NCBI GenBank assembly: GCA_016800925.1
Contig: JABCPU010000997.1
Span: 1 to 19,114, forward strand
Reading direction: 5' to 3'
DNA: 19,114 nt
Source of the DNA: Suillus spraguei
Lineage: Eukaryota; Basidiomycota; Agaricomycetes; Boletales; Suillaceae
In this document: one piece after another, positions 1 to 8,145 of the stretch
Layout: each line of letters starts with the position of its first letter
How positions within the stretch are numbered: the first letter of the stretch is position 1
The notes under the pieces: model-generated
What the model saw: only the letters and a program-made list of their open reading frames with translations
What the model was told of the DNA's origin: nothing
Databases searched by the model: none
Made by a program: the position numbers and the translations under genes

Positions 1-825
1 TATTAATCTGCGTGACGAGTAAGTGAGCACAAGACATTATAAATCTAGTCGACTCACAGCAGGGTATTTTTTTCGGCATATAAAAGAAAAACCATTACGT
101 TCGGGCATTTCAGTGAGACGCACAAGGGAGCCATCTAACATACCAACACAGTCTGGAATGCCAGACCGGCCCATGACATGTGTTGCAACTTGTTGTAGAC
201 GGTCTTCGTTTCCCCACGTCACAACATCCAAGCCCAGTTCCCGTAGGACACGCACGACACGTTTGCAGTACAGGAAAACAGTGCCAAAACCAACTCCAAG
301 CTTGTGCGCAGCTTGCATGGAGTCAGCACCACGTGTTCCGTAACGAAGGAGAAAGCATGCAAGTTGATAGCGTACAGGACGCTGCGGTTTCTTTCCAGTG
401 GACTCGAAGATGGGATTCCGCTCTAAAAGATGCACCAAGCGGTCAAAAGTAGGGCGGCTGATACTACAATGACTTGGTGTCAGTACATTTCGATGGACAG
501 AAAAATATCCGCACCGATACTCATGACGGAAATCACGATCTGGCCAGCACATCGAAATTTCAAAGAACTCAGTGCACTTTTGCCACTGATTGTAAGGGCC
601 GCGGGATTGAGTTGATAATATAATGGAGGGTGCGTGAAGCCCCGCACTCATGCGGGTGAAAAAACGCGAGGTATGATTATCTTCGTCTTCATTGTGATCT
701 TGCCTGTTCAAGGGCTGCTCAAAATGACCTTGCTCGCGCCGGGATACTGCAAGTGCACTAGCCTGTACAGAGTGTAAGGTCATAAGCTCGTTTAGATCTC
801 TCTTTCGCGGTCGCACACGAGGCAT
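1..825 (-). CDS. HARBI1-like (PIF/Harbinger, DDE_4-type) nuclease, N-terminal part, runs off left edge
   Basis: Seen: an open frame on the minus strand. I start it at the ATG at 825-823; the frame is open to 837 but begins there with TTG. Exon 1 ends at 58. Counting from 837, a helix-turn-helix-like stretch (SMQAAHKLGVGFGTVFLY, about residues 173-190) is followed by GIPDCVGMLDGS, where D235 fits the first catalytic Asp of the DDE nuclease, and then ICRKKYPA at the exon end. Family knowledge: the PQRPVRYQLACFLLRYG block, DGS-(L/H)-RLTE and CRKKY are typical of the Harbinger transposase-derived nucleases common in basidiomycetes, which cut and move DNA with a Myb/SANT partner. The later catalytic residues lie outside the window. 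Inference: no stop or frameshift interrupts the visible part, so this may be a young or domesticated copy, unlike everything else here. Confidence 0.8.
8..57 (-). other. Phase-0 spliceosomal intron in the HARBI1-like gene
   Basis: On the minus strand the intron starts GTGAGT directly after the Ala codon (60-58) and ends ACGCAG, 50 nt long, with branch-point-like CTCAC/CTTAC about 15-20 nt before the acceptor. Unspliced, the frame hits TAA at 39-37. Spliced, the last codons of exon 1 (KKYPA) join ATT AAT (7-2), giving KKYPAIN, the usual family continuation (KKY-x-(A/S)-I-N). Splicing is inferred from the sequence only. Confidence 0.8.
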
Positions 826-876
826 TTGTCTGCGCAAGGGTGATAGCAGTCGACGACGACGTTGATTGACGATAAG

Positions 877-897
877 CCGGTCAGTTCAACAGGGCCC
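877..897 (-). repeat. Possible terminal inverted repeat of the Harbinger element
   Basis: Read on the minus strand, this is GGGCCCTGTTGAACTGACCGG, ending about 50 bp before the nuclease ATG. A GGGCC-type start and a short leader fit PIF/Harbinger termini. Against it: the flanking bases are GTT rather than the expected TWA target-site duplication, and the partner end is outside the window. Weak call. Confidence 0.22.
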
Positions 898-1443
898 AAC
901 AATGACTAACTGAACTTCGGCAATCAGCGTGTGCCTTGGATAAGCGACGGCAATCATGTTCACGTACAGTTCTCAGTCGACATTGACAACGACATTTTAG
1001 AATTGAGCAGCCCTATTTGTTCAGAGGATATATGTTGCGTCTATCATGACACATCGGTTCAATGGGCATGTAACACAGATCCAGACAACGCTCGCCACCA
1101 GTGCAGTGCATGACCCAGGTTCATCCATGTAGTGCCTGGCTAGACTCAGCATAGGACTTACACCAAGCCATGTTCTGTTGATGGATATCAGGGTGGCCTG
1201 TCGGCCAGGCCCAACTTCCCTTGGCAGGAGAAGTGAAGGCAGCACGCACATGTCTGAATGGCTTCAGTTCACGCACCAACCTGGTAGGGAACAAATAAAT
1301 GAATACATGAGACCACAACCACCTTGCCTGCTCAGTCATGTCTGGCTGGAACACCGTCCCTTGACAGGAAAAGGTCACATGGTGCGTAAATATATCTGGA
1401 TGACTCTAGAGCACAGGTCCCTTGTCAGGGGGTTATGAGACCC
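898..1443. other. Unassigned stretch between the Harbinger gene and the repeat array
   Basis: No convincing reading frame on either strand; the small open frames share no recognisable motif. Three scattered copies of CCCTTGNCAGG lie at 1218-1228, 1358-1368 and 1419-1429. A perfect 11-bp tandem duplication (CCTAGGATCCA, 1444-1465) marks the right border, just before the minisatellite. Confidence 0.4.
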
Positions 1444-1494
1444 CCTAGGATCCACCTAGGATCCATTTTTTTCTATTCTTCTCTTTCATTCTCA

Positions 1495-2468
1495 CAGAAT
1501 GTGGGCTTCCAGGACTCCCACTTTGTGTGGGGCGAAAAACATTGGACCACACTGTCATCCCACACAAAAGTGGGCTTCCAGGACTCCCACATTGTGGAGG
1601 GTGAAAAACAACACATCGGACCACCCTATTATCTCACACAAAAGTGGGCTTCCAGGACTCCCACTTTGTGTGGGGCGACAAACAAAACATCGGACCACCC
1701 TATTACCTCACACAAAAGTGGGCTTCCAGGACTCCCACTTTACATGGGGGCAACAAACAACACATTGGATCACCCTATTATCTCACACAAAAGTGGGCTT
1801 CCAGGACTCCCACTTTACATGGGGGCAACAAACAACACATTGGATCACCCTATTATCTCACACAAAAGTGGGCTTCCAGGACTCCCACTTTACATGGGGC
1901 AACAAACAACACATTGGATCACCCTATTATCTCACACAAGTGGACTTCCTTGACTTTCACTGTGTAAAGGTCAAAAAACATTGGACCACACTGTTCATGC
2001 AATACAAAAGTGGGCTTCCAGGACTCCCACTGTGTAATGGTCAACACACATTAGATTAGCCTCTCATCCCACACAACTAATTTTGTTACATAGTGGGAGT
2101 CCTGGAAGCCCACTTTTGTATTGCATGACAGGGTAATCTGATGTGTTTTGACCCCCACACAAAGTGGGAGTCCTGGAAGCCAACTTTTGTGTGGGATGAC
2201 AGTGTGGTCCCATGTTTTCCCACACAACAGTGGGCTGCCATGACTCCCACTCTGTGTGGGGGTTAACAATATCAGATCACTCCATCATCCAACACAAAGG
2301 TGGGCTTCCAGGACTCCCACTTTGTGTGAGATACAAAAATATTGCACCACCCAGTCATTCCACACAAAAGTGGGCTCGGGGCTCCCAGTGTGTGTGAGGG
2401 TCAAAATATTAGATTAACCATTCATCTCATCAGAAAGTGGGCTTCCAGGACTCCCATATATGGGAGTC
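1495..2468. repeat. Minisatellite of 14 hairpin-forming units (mostly 69-75 bp), two inverted
   Basis: The core GTGGGCTTCCAGGACTCCCA starts at 1501, 1570, 1644, 1718, 1793, 1868, 1940, 2010, 2230, 2300, 2370 and 2437 on the plus strand, and occurs as its reverse complement at about 2092 and 2164. Spacing is 69-75 bp, falling to 67-70 bp at the diverged ends. In a typical unit CACACAAAAGTGGG and CCCACTTTGTGTG flank the core centre as near-perfect inverted arms, so each unit is a hairpin of about 37 nt plus a spacer of about 36 nt containing GGACCAC/GGATCACCCTATTA. Units 4-6 (1718-1939) are almost identical, as expected of recent duplication, while end units are diverged. The last unit ends in a perfect 20-bp palindrome (2449-2468). 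All three frames are open through parts of the array, but only as repetitive low-complexity peptides. Confidence 0.9.
2050..2220 (-). repeat. Inverted two-unit block inside the minisatellite
   Basis: Both the hairpin core and the asymmetric spacer (on the minus strand, ...GGGACCACACTGTCATCCCACAC...) are reversed relative to the neighbours. This is therefore a true inversion of about two units and not an artefact of the core being nearly palindromic. The spacer variant matches the one in unit 1 (1540-1563). Confidence 0.75.
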
Positions 2469-2540
2469 AAAAATATCAAACTACCATGTCAACCAATTTT
2501 TTCAAGTTCTCGAATCTCGATGCAACTCACACATTTTCAG

Positions 2541-2856
2541 ATACACAAAAAATACAAGATTGTTCTTGATATCAAGTCTCAGTCCAGATTTTCTTGGGAC
2601 AATGAGTTTGGTGCTGGTATTGACAGTACATCAGAGGCAGTATGGGCTGCATATGTCAGGTTATGTTTTTTTGTCTCGTCATAATCTATGTATCTAATTT
2701 TGACTCAAGAGGTGCCCTGATGCTGCACCATTTCACAATAAGGGATGGCCACACTTCAATGAAGTTGATGCTCTTTTGTCTGCCACTGCTTCGAAAGGAA
2801 CTCACGCATTTCATGCTGTGCTCGAAGAGCCCTGCGAGCCTCGATTTTCTGAATGA
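2541..2856 (+). pseudogene. Myb/SANT-like DNA-binding domain protein, 5'-truncated
   Basis: Exon 2541-2659 reads KKYKIVLDIKSQSRF-SWDN...GAGID...SEAVWAAYVR. A 52-nt intron (2660-2711) follows, and exon 2712-2856 reads CPDAAPFHNKGWPHFNEV ... KGTHAFHA and ends at TGA. Family knowledge: this is the distal half of the Myb/SANT-like domain found in basidiomycete Harbinger-associated and related proteins (K-x-x-(Y/F)-K-x-(V/I)-x-x-(I/L)...SGFSWD...VW-x-A-(Y/W)-(V/L)...HP-x-(A)...NKG(W/F)P). The first half, with the first conserved tryptophans, is missing. A possible acceptor TTTTCAG at 2534-2540 precedes the exon, and the minisatellite lies just upstream where earlier exons should be. Whether the gene was cut or the array sits in an intron cannot be told here. 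Confidence 0.7.
2660..2711 (+). other. Intron within the Myb/SANT-like remnant
   Basis: Donor GTTATG after TATGTCAG and acceptor CAAGAG before GTGCCC; phase 2. Joining restores the family order AYVR-CPDAAPF. A branch-like CTAAT lies about 15 nt before the acceptor. The alternative acceptor two bases upstream (CTCAAG) gives the wrong frame. Confidence 0.6.
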
Positions 2857-2914
2857 AGAGGGTCTTTTGCAGTCTGGGCCTGGGCAGAAGTTGTGCGAGG
2901 ATCAGAATACTCTA

Positions 2915-3223
2915 TTAGAAAATTGCTGTTTGTTCGTCAAGCATGATAAATTTTGAGTCATCCAGCCCAGAGTCCCGTAGTTCTTGAACCAGTGCATGAA
3001 ATACGTGTTTCCGCATCCCAAGTTCATTTTTGATCCTTTCCAGATGTCCATTGAGAAGTTCCTGGACCCAAGCAAAGCCAGACAATATAGCAGTATGATA
3101 TGGTGCTTTATCAAGGCATGGAGTAATATAGGCTACAGCAATTGTAATAATTAGCTGTGCAATCATTGCTGCAACAGTCTGCAAGAGACAGAGCCTTTGT
3201 GGTAGGTCCTTTGGACAAGACAT
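2915..3223 (-). pseudogene. DUF8040-type N-terminal domain of a Harbinger-like transposase, 3'-truncated
   Basis: ATG at 3223. The frame reads AYITPCLDKAPYHTAILSG, then ELLNGHLERIKNELGMRKH and FHALVQELRDSGLDDSK, then LDEQTAIF before two stops. Family knowledge: the order GHPxRIxNELGMxKHVF - L..L...G...S+ - (L/V)-x-EQ-(L/V/T)-AIF is the helical N-terminal domain that precedes the DDE nuclease in many fungal Harbinger proteins. The usual continuation after AIF (LYTCVTG...) is absent in all three minus frames, so the gene breaks at about 2917 and the nuclease domain is gone. It faces the Myb/SANT remnant head to head, with about 58 bp between the two ends. Confidence 0.75.
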
Positions 3224-3369
3224 GGTATGATGTCAGCGCAGTTTTGCCCCTACGTTAGGGGTGGGTGAGTGACATTGGAAGGTGCCAAAAGTCATGCCAG
3301 GTTGTGTGGGAATAATCTGTACAAATAATCCAAAGCGATAATCTGCATAATAATCTGTTGCTGTACAGG

Positions 3370-4141
3370 CCCTTTGCAATATGCTGAATCCTTGCCTCCT
3401 CCTCTTCTCAATGTGCACGAGCAAGCTCGAGTTTCATCTGCTGCAGTTGTTGGCCCATGAGGTCACATTTGTGCATATATTCTTGCTCAGCAAGATGCAT
3501 TGTATGTTTGCATTCATGTCGAGTGTCCTGCACTGTAAGGTCCTTAGACCAGATGTCACATTTAATTTTCATTTATTTGATGTGATTGTTCTCAGCATGA
3601 TGGTCACATTTTTCAATGATTGATTGGATCAGTGCCTGTGCCATATCAGAGAACTGTTCAGTGGCACTGGACATGTTATTGTTGTTGGGATGCTTATGTG
3701 ATGAGGGACGAGTGACGGGGACTGGTTGGGGTGACCCACTATGAGTGGATGTCCCAGAGAGTTTCATGATTTGGGATGCTGAACATTTTCAAATAGGAGG
3801 ACTTGGCTTATGAGAACCAACATGGAGGCCCTGCATTCCACAATGAGCACTGAAATCAGAGTCTTCTGGGTCCTATGGTGTGGTGTCATGAGTAGAAGTA
3901 GAAGTAGAAGTAGATTGCTGGAAATTCAAAAAAAAAAAGAGTTGCCATTGGACTGCATATCACTGCCATCAGGTGCAAGAGCATCTGGGGAGTTCAGTGA
4001 CACTGCATTTGTGTCATTAAAAGGACATGTCAAAATTGAAGTGATCGGAGGGCAAAGATGTTGAAAAGGAGCAAATGAGAAAGATGTATGAGAAATACTA
4101 GGAGCCAATGATGAAGAGCAGGAGGATGGTGGTTGTTGCAT
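3370..4141 (-). pseudogene. Remnant of a Ser/Pro-rich and coiled-coil C-terminal region
   Basis: The minus strand holds long protein-like stretches with scattered breaks. 4141-3926 is Ser/Pro/Asn-rich (QQPPSSCSSSLAPS...). 3767-3573 ends SATEQFSDMAQALIQSIIEK. After a TAA at 3575-3573 the same frame continues as a charged, heptad-like helix (LAEQEYMHKC, then LMGQQLQQMKLELARAH), a TGA at 3410-3408, and EEEEARIQHIA. It is probably the 3' end of the decayed gene at 4160-5045, because strand and style agree, but the join between them is frameshifted. A (AGTAGA)4 microsatellite (3891-3914) and an 11-A run (3928-3938) lie in between. Family not recognised. Confidence 0.4.
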
Positions 4142-4159
4142 GCAGGAGAACTGATCTGT

Positions 4160-5045
4160 AGTAATTTAATCAGCTGCAGGCACAGGGTCAACATCATCTG
4201 GATGAATGTCGGTATTGTCCATGTCCATAATTTTGCCATCTTTGAGTACATTTTTCTCTTCATAAAAAACTTGCACATCTTTGCTGCCAGACATGTTAAA
4301 GTGTTGTAGTGCTGCAGACTCAATCTTGTCCAGGGTCTGCAGATGACGATACTGTGTTTCATGCTGGATTGGTTCTCCACCAACTGTGAAGCTCTGGTCA
4401 CCACAGGAACTTCACTAGTTGTGAATCTGCAAGCAACAAAATTAACGGGTGAGCAGCCAATGACAACTATGACTCACCAAGAAGTGTCTTTGTCTCTGGG
4501 TCCTTCTGCAGGTCATCAAACATCATCCCAGTCCCAGTGCCCGACTGCTTGAGGGTTGCATTGACCTCATTGTATTTGTGCTTGAGTCTAAAACATCTGA
4601 TCAGTCATGGACAGATGAATAGATGACCAAAAAATGCAGAGATACTTACATTCCAAATCACATCTGGACAGGCTTGATAAAAGCCTTAGGGTTCTGCTTG
4701 AAGAGGAGTCTCATCTCAGGATCCTCATCATTTGCAAATACAGAACCTGCAAGCTGCAGGTAGTATGTTTCTTTAGGTACACCACTCTGCTTCTTTTTCC
4801 TGCCCTGGTCCTTGGCGTCCTTCACAGAACCTGAGAAGAGTTTGATGTGCGTGTCCTCATTATCTTTACACCAGGCAATGAGCCAAAAGGTACAAGCACT
4901 GTGAGTTTTCTCCTATTGGATTGGTTTCCTTGTGATATTAGCAGGAGGGAGTGCACTATTGGTGATCTGTGGCGTGTTGTCTTCATCATCTACTAATGCT
5001 ATTGCACTAGCAGAAGCTTTTCCCTTTGCATCACGCCTAAGTTGT
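4160..5045 (-). pseudogene. Decayed three-exon gene of unrecognised basidiomycete family (FWLIAWCKDNEDTHIKLF)
   Basis: Exon 1 (about 5040-4650) reads KASASAIALVDDEDN ... FWLIAWCKDNEDTHIKLF ... QSGVPKETYYLQLAGSVF ... NPKAFIKPVQ. Intron 4649-4588 has GTAAGT...TTTTAG. Exon 2 (4587-4478) reads LKHKYNEVNATLKQSG ... MMFDDLQKDPETKTLL. Intron 4477-4427 has GTGAGT...TTGCAG. Exon 3 (from 4426) has PELHSWWRTNP, then an acidic stretch in another frame (MDMDNTDIHPDD). Intact splice signals and conserved-looking blocks show a once-functional gene. It is dead: in-frame TAG at 4915-4913 and TGA at 4660-4658, 4400-4398 and 4361-4359, plus at least one frameshift. The style resembles proteins of unknown function common in agaricomycete genomes; I assign no function. 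Confidence 0.6.
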
Positions 5046-5589
5046 GTTTGACCATGAGTCCATCAAGCTCTAGCACATGCCATACTGTTACAGATGGTTC
5101 CCAATGACAGGGTGAGTAGCAATTAGGGATTGTGTAATAGCAGAGAGGTTGGCAATGGCAATGACGGTGACGACAACAACAATGTCAAAGAACAGCAGGG
5201 CAGGGCAGAGTTTGAAAAATGCCAAGCTGCTAACATTTGGCAGTTCTTCTCAGTGTGCAAACTTTGAATACCACTATCATAACACTGATTACCAACAGCT
5301 TAGACTCTGTTGGGATTGGGATTTCACCCAACTTCAACAAACTTCAAGAAACAAAACAACATGGTCAAGTAAGCATCAGTCATGGTGTGACATCTTCTTA
5401 TTAGTGGTACTCAGAGTAACTTTCATAAGGCTCAATAAATGCTCTGTAAAACCAACTAATTTATTCTCCAAAAACACATATTACAGTGAACTATCTCCAT
5501 ATTATATGAGTGAATGGACGTGCATAATATCCTGTATGATACGGACCAGTGGACCATGGGCCCATGGTAGAAATATCCTCGTTGATGAC
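5046..5589. other. Unassigned AT-rich stretch
   Basis: The 167-codon open frame on the plus strand (5149-5652) has low-complexity, transmembrane-free, motif-free content and runs into the minisatellite, so I do not call it a gene. The only distinct structure is a perfect 16-bp palindrome ACCATGGGCCCATGGT at 5553-5568, close to the start of the repeat region. Confidence 0.4.
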
Positions 5590-5925
5590 AGATGGGCTGG
5601 GAGGAATATTATTCCTGATGACAGCGGGTGGGCCCATGCAAGGAATATGTAGAGTAGATGAGTGGGCTGATGTACATGAATATCCGGTAGACGGATGGGC
5701 CGACATAGTTGTATATCATGTAGATGGGTGTATCAAGGTAGATGTGTATCAAATAGACAGGTATGTGAAGGGTACTTGTTATCACATACACGGGTGGGCC
5801 CAGACACATATTAAATTAGATGGGTATTAGATGGGTGGGCTGAGAGTGTTATATAAATATTTATTAGACAGGTGGGCCGAGGGTGTTGTACAGTATATTA
5901 TATTAGACAGGTGGGCTGAGGGTGG
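5590..5925. repeat. Degenerate minisatellite, about 30-41 bp period
   Basis: An element close to GACAGGTGGGCYGAGGGTG recurs with AT-rich spacers. Copies lie near 5591, 5626, 5660, 5692, 5722, 5790, 5830, 5868 and 5908. The last two or three units (5830-5925) are best conserved (TATTAGACAGGTGGGCYGAGGGTG); earlier ones are decayed. Open frames here (for example 5549-5830 with repeated VDGWAD-like words) merely translate the repeat. Confidence 0.65.
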
Positions 5926-6679
5926 TAGGTTGTGTCTTAGAGACAGGGTTGGGAACACATTCCCTTGTCCTCTTGAGGACACCTTTGATAGGCTGGTGGG
6001 AGGTCAGAAAATGTCAAGAACAGAAACAAGAAACTCACCTTTGCTGGTGCTGGCACTGGCTCAGGCACTGCCGCATTGTCCAATTCCATGTCATCATCAC
6101 TAGAGATGATGGCCTTAAATTTGGATTTGGCGCATTGGCGCTTGGGCTGTGGAGTGTTGCTTGGGCTCCTTGTGCTCATGGCATGGAGTTGCGGATGCTT
6201 GCCACACTCCAGTTGGCGGCCATGGTCATCAGAAGTATCCTCTACTGGGACAGCCTTCTCCTTACCCTTGCCCTTGGAAGGCCCTACAGCAGGTTGTGTG
6301 GCAGGCGGCATGGGTTGGCCATACTCAATGGTAAGTGGGTACAGAGGGCTGGCCTTGCTGCGTGGATCTTCTGGACCAATATTAGTCCAAACTGGCATGC
6401 TCACTACATTGCAAAAGGAGGAGTCCAGGTGTTCATATAACTCTGCTGCCGCAGAGAGTACCATGGGCAGCACAGATGTGGCCTGCAGGGCATAAATTGA
6501 GAATACACGACTCTATATTTATATCAGCACATTTATTTGGCAATGTGATTATAATGAAAAAAAAACATACCAAAGCATGTGCCATCTCCACTGCAATGGG
6601 GATGTGCTTGGCCGAGCAGGTACTCGATCTTGTCACCTGCCCAGCAGAAGGTGTCAGCGTTAATGGTGTCAAATGACAT
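5903..6679 (-). pseudogene. Multi-exon gene remnant with basic and acidic tracts, family not recognised
   Basis: ATG at 6679 opens MSFDTINADTFCWAG. In the next frame the exon continues AKHIPIAVEMAHAL to 6571, so a one-base break or unseen intron lies near 6620. Intron 6570-6483 (GTATGT...CTGCAG) joins exon 6482-6039: ATSVLPMVLSAAAELYEH ... PLYPLTIEYGQPMPP ... GPSKGKGKEKAVP ... PKRQCAKSKFKAIISSDDD ... PEPVPAPAK. Intron 6038-5993 (GTGAGT...CCACCAG) joins exon 5992-5903 (PIKGVLKRTRECVPNPVS...) ending at TAA inside the minisatellite. The Lys/Arg-rich tract next to an acidic tract suggests a nuclear protein, which is inference only. It may be the 5' half of the gene at 4160-5045 (same strand and order) separated by the repeat insertion; I cannot prove this. 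Confidence 0.5.
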
Positions 6680-7246
6680 GTTGAATTTCAGGGGAGTATT
6701 ATATGATAAGTGGCAATGAAGTGATTGAATTAAGTACAAGTTTGACGTGGAAGTTTAAACCAGTGGTTGCTGATTATGTCATCAAGATTTCCCAATTCAC
6801 CACATTGTTCAATAGACCATTGTGGGTCCATCCACTGAAGATGTCAGTGACATAATGGCTGCCTTTGTTATGCTGAGATTCATTAGTGGTCCACCCCATG
6901 TCAATGAGCCACCGAGATGTATGACTGGTCAATAGAATGAACATGTAAAACTATTGCTGCTGGCAGGTTGATGCCGATGCATTGATGCTGCCCCACATTG
7001 ATGGTGCTGCGCTTTGTGCCTGCAACCTTGCAACATCATACAACATGTTTTAAATATTTTTTCATTTCATGTCCATATGGTAGCATTATGTACATTATTA
7101 AATCAATGGATGGAGCACCTGAAACAGCCAATGAGCATTGTACATGTCCTTGTTTCCTGGTTCAGAGACTGACAAGTCCACATGTTCAAACTCCAATTTC
7201 ATTCAACTTAAAATGGCACTTGAGATCACCAGAGATCATATTCATC
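6680..7246. other. Unassigned stretch with one possible minus-strand exon
   Basis: On the minus strand 6899-6777 an open frame starts MGWTTNESQHNKGSHYV and ends EILMT before TAA. It reads like protein but matches nothing I know and has no clear splice partner. The plus-strand frame from 6998 is open into the next feature but has no recognisable content before 7247. Confidence 0.3.
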
Positions 7247-8041
7247 ATGTCATCCACTGAACAAAGTTACCTGTCCACCCAAAGAGCAGTGGGTCTTGCT
7301 GACATTGCAAGCATCCTTGAGTTCACCGCATCCTGATTGCTGTCTATACAGATGACTCTTGACACAAGCAACCTTGTCAAATCATCCAAAGTCCGATACA
7401 TCATGACAAAGTATCTGATGTGGGAAGGAGATGTAAGTTCTTTTGCTGGACACTGATATATATAGACTGATCACTGACCAAACAGGTATTTATTTCACCT
7501 TGGGTGAACTATTGTGAAGGCATGGGCATCAGCCCGCCGCTCTCTAGAAACCTCCGGGTCTTTGTCAGCATGCTTGGCATGAGCCAGATGGAGCTACTGA
7601 ACTACCAGGAGTTCTATGATACATTCCTGAGGCTGCCAGCATCGCCTTCTGGTGCATGGGTAACTGGCCACATCATCAGAACATATCCAATGGCCTGGTG
7701 GAAGCAAGCCTTTGACACCACAGATTATCAGATGTTTACTGCCAACCTCCCCAACTTTAGTGACATCAAGGCAATGGTCAATTCGCACTTTGAACAATTG
7801 GTGAGTCTTCTTTCTCCTGGTCCTTAGATAATCTGACATTTTAATGCAGCCAGAGGGCTGGTTGCTTGTGACACTGGTGACATTGATTGATTCAAGGTCA
7901 ACACTGGACGTGCAGCAGTTGGCCAACATCCAGGCTGGCATGAGGCAAGAAGGAGATCACAAAGTTGGACTATTAGAGAGCAAGGTTGTTGAGGCATGGC
8001 TAATGTGCATGCCACCATTGCCGCTACAGAGCAGCTGGTGA
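7247..8041 (+). pseudogene. Three-exon gene remnant, family not recognised
   Basis: ATG at 7247 (MSSTEQSYLSTQRAVGLADI...). An in-frame TGA at 7334-7336 interrupts exon 1, which continues LDTSNLVKSSKVRYIMTKYL to 7432. Intron 7433-7485 (GTAAGT...AAACAG) joins phase 0 to exon 2, 7486-7800: WVNYCEGMGISPPLSRNLRV, then YPMAWWKQAFDTTDY and ANLPNFSDIKAMVNSHFEQL. Intron 7801-7849 (GTGAGT...ATGCAG) joins exon 3, which ends at TGA 8039-8041. In exon 3 another frame (HATIAATEQLVNYLKGEG before GTAAGT at 8065) also looks coding, suggesting a frameshift near 7990. Two clean introns make a former gene likely. It is convergent with the KDZ remnant. Function unknown. Confidence 0.5.
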
Positions 8042-8145
8042 ATTACTTGAAGGGGGAGGGAGAGTAAGTCATTTATTGTTAGCATGTAGTTGTAATTGTA
8101 CTATAATGTGCGCCCAAGAACCTTGCCAATCAACTATAATGAAAT

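Noticed and set aside
825..837. Start of the Harbinger nuclease at 837
   Set aside because: That codon is TTG; the first ATG in frame is at 825-823.
1435..2059. Overlapping open frames of up to 186 codons with repeated GFQDSH / GLPGLPL / ASRTPTL words
   Set aside because: They are the three frames of the minisatellite unit; period variation (67-75 bp and more) shifts frames and there is no non-repeat coding content.
1495..2468. CRISPR-like array
   Set aside because: Spacers are as conserved as the core, two units are inverted, and the context is a eukaryotic transposon region.
2763..2905. Helix-like minus-strand frame (KIEARRALRAQHEMREFL)
   Set aside because: It is antisense to the recognisable Myb/SANT C-terminal exon; the heptad look is a by-product.
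3891..3938. (AGTAGA)4 microsatellite and A11 run
   Set aside because: Ordinary short simple repeats with no sign of function.
5149..5652. 167-codon plus-strand frame
   Set aside because: Low-complexity, no motif, and its end translates the degenerate minisatellite.
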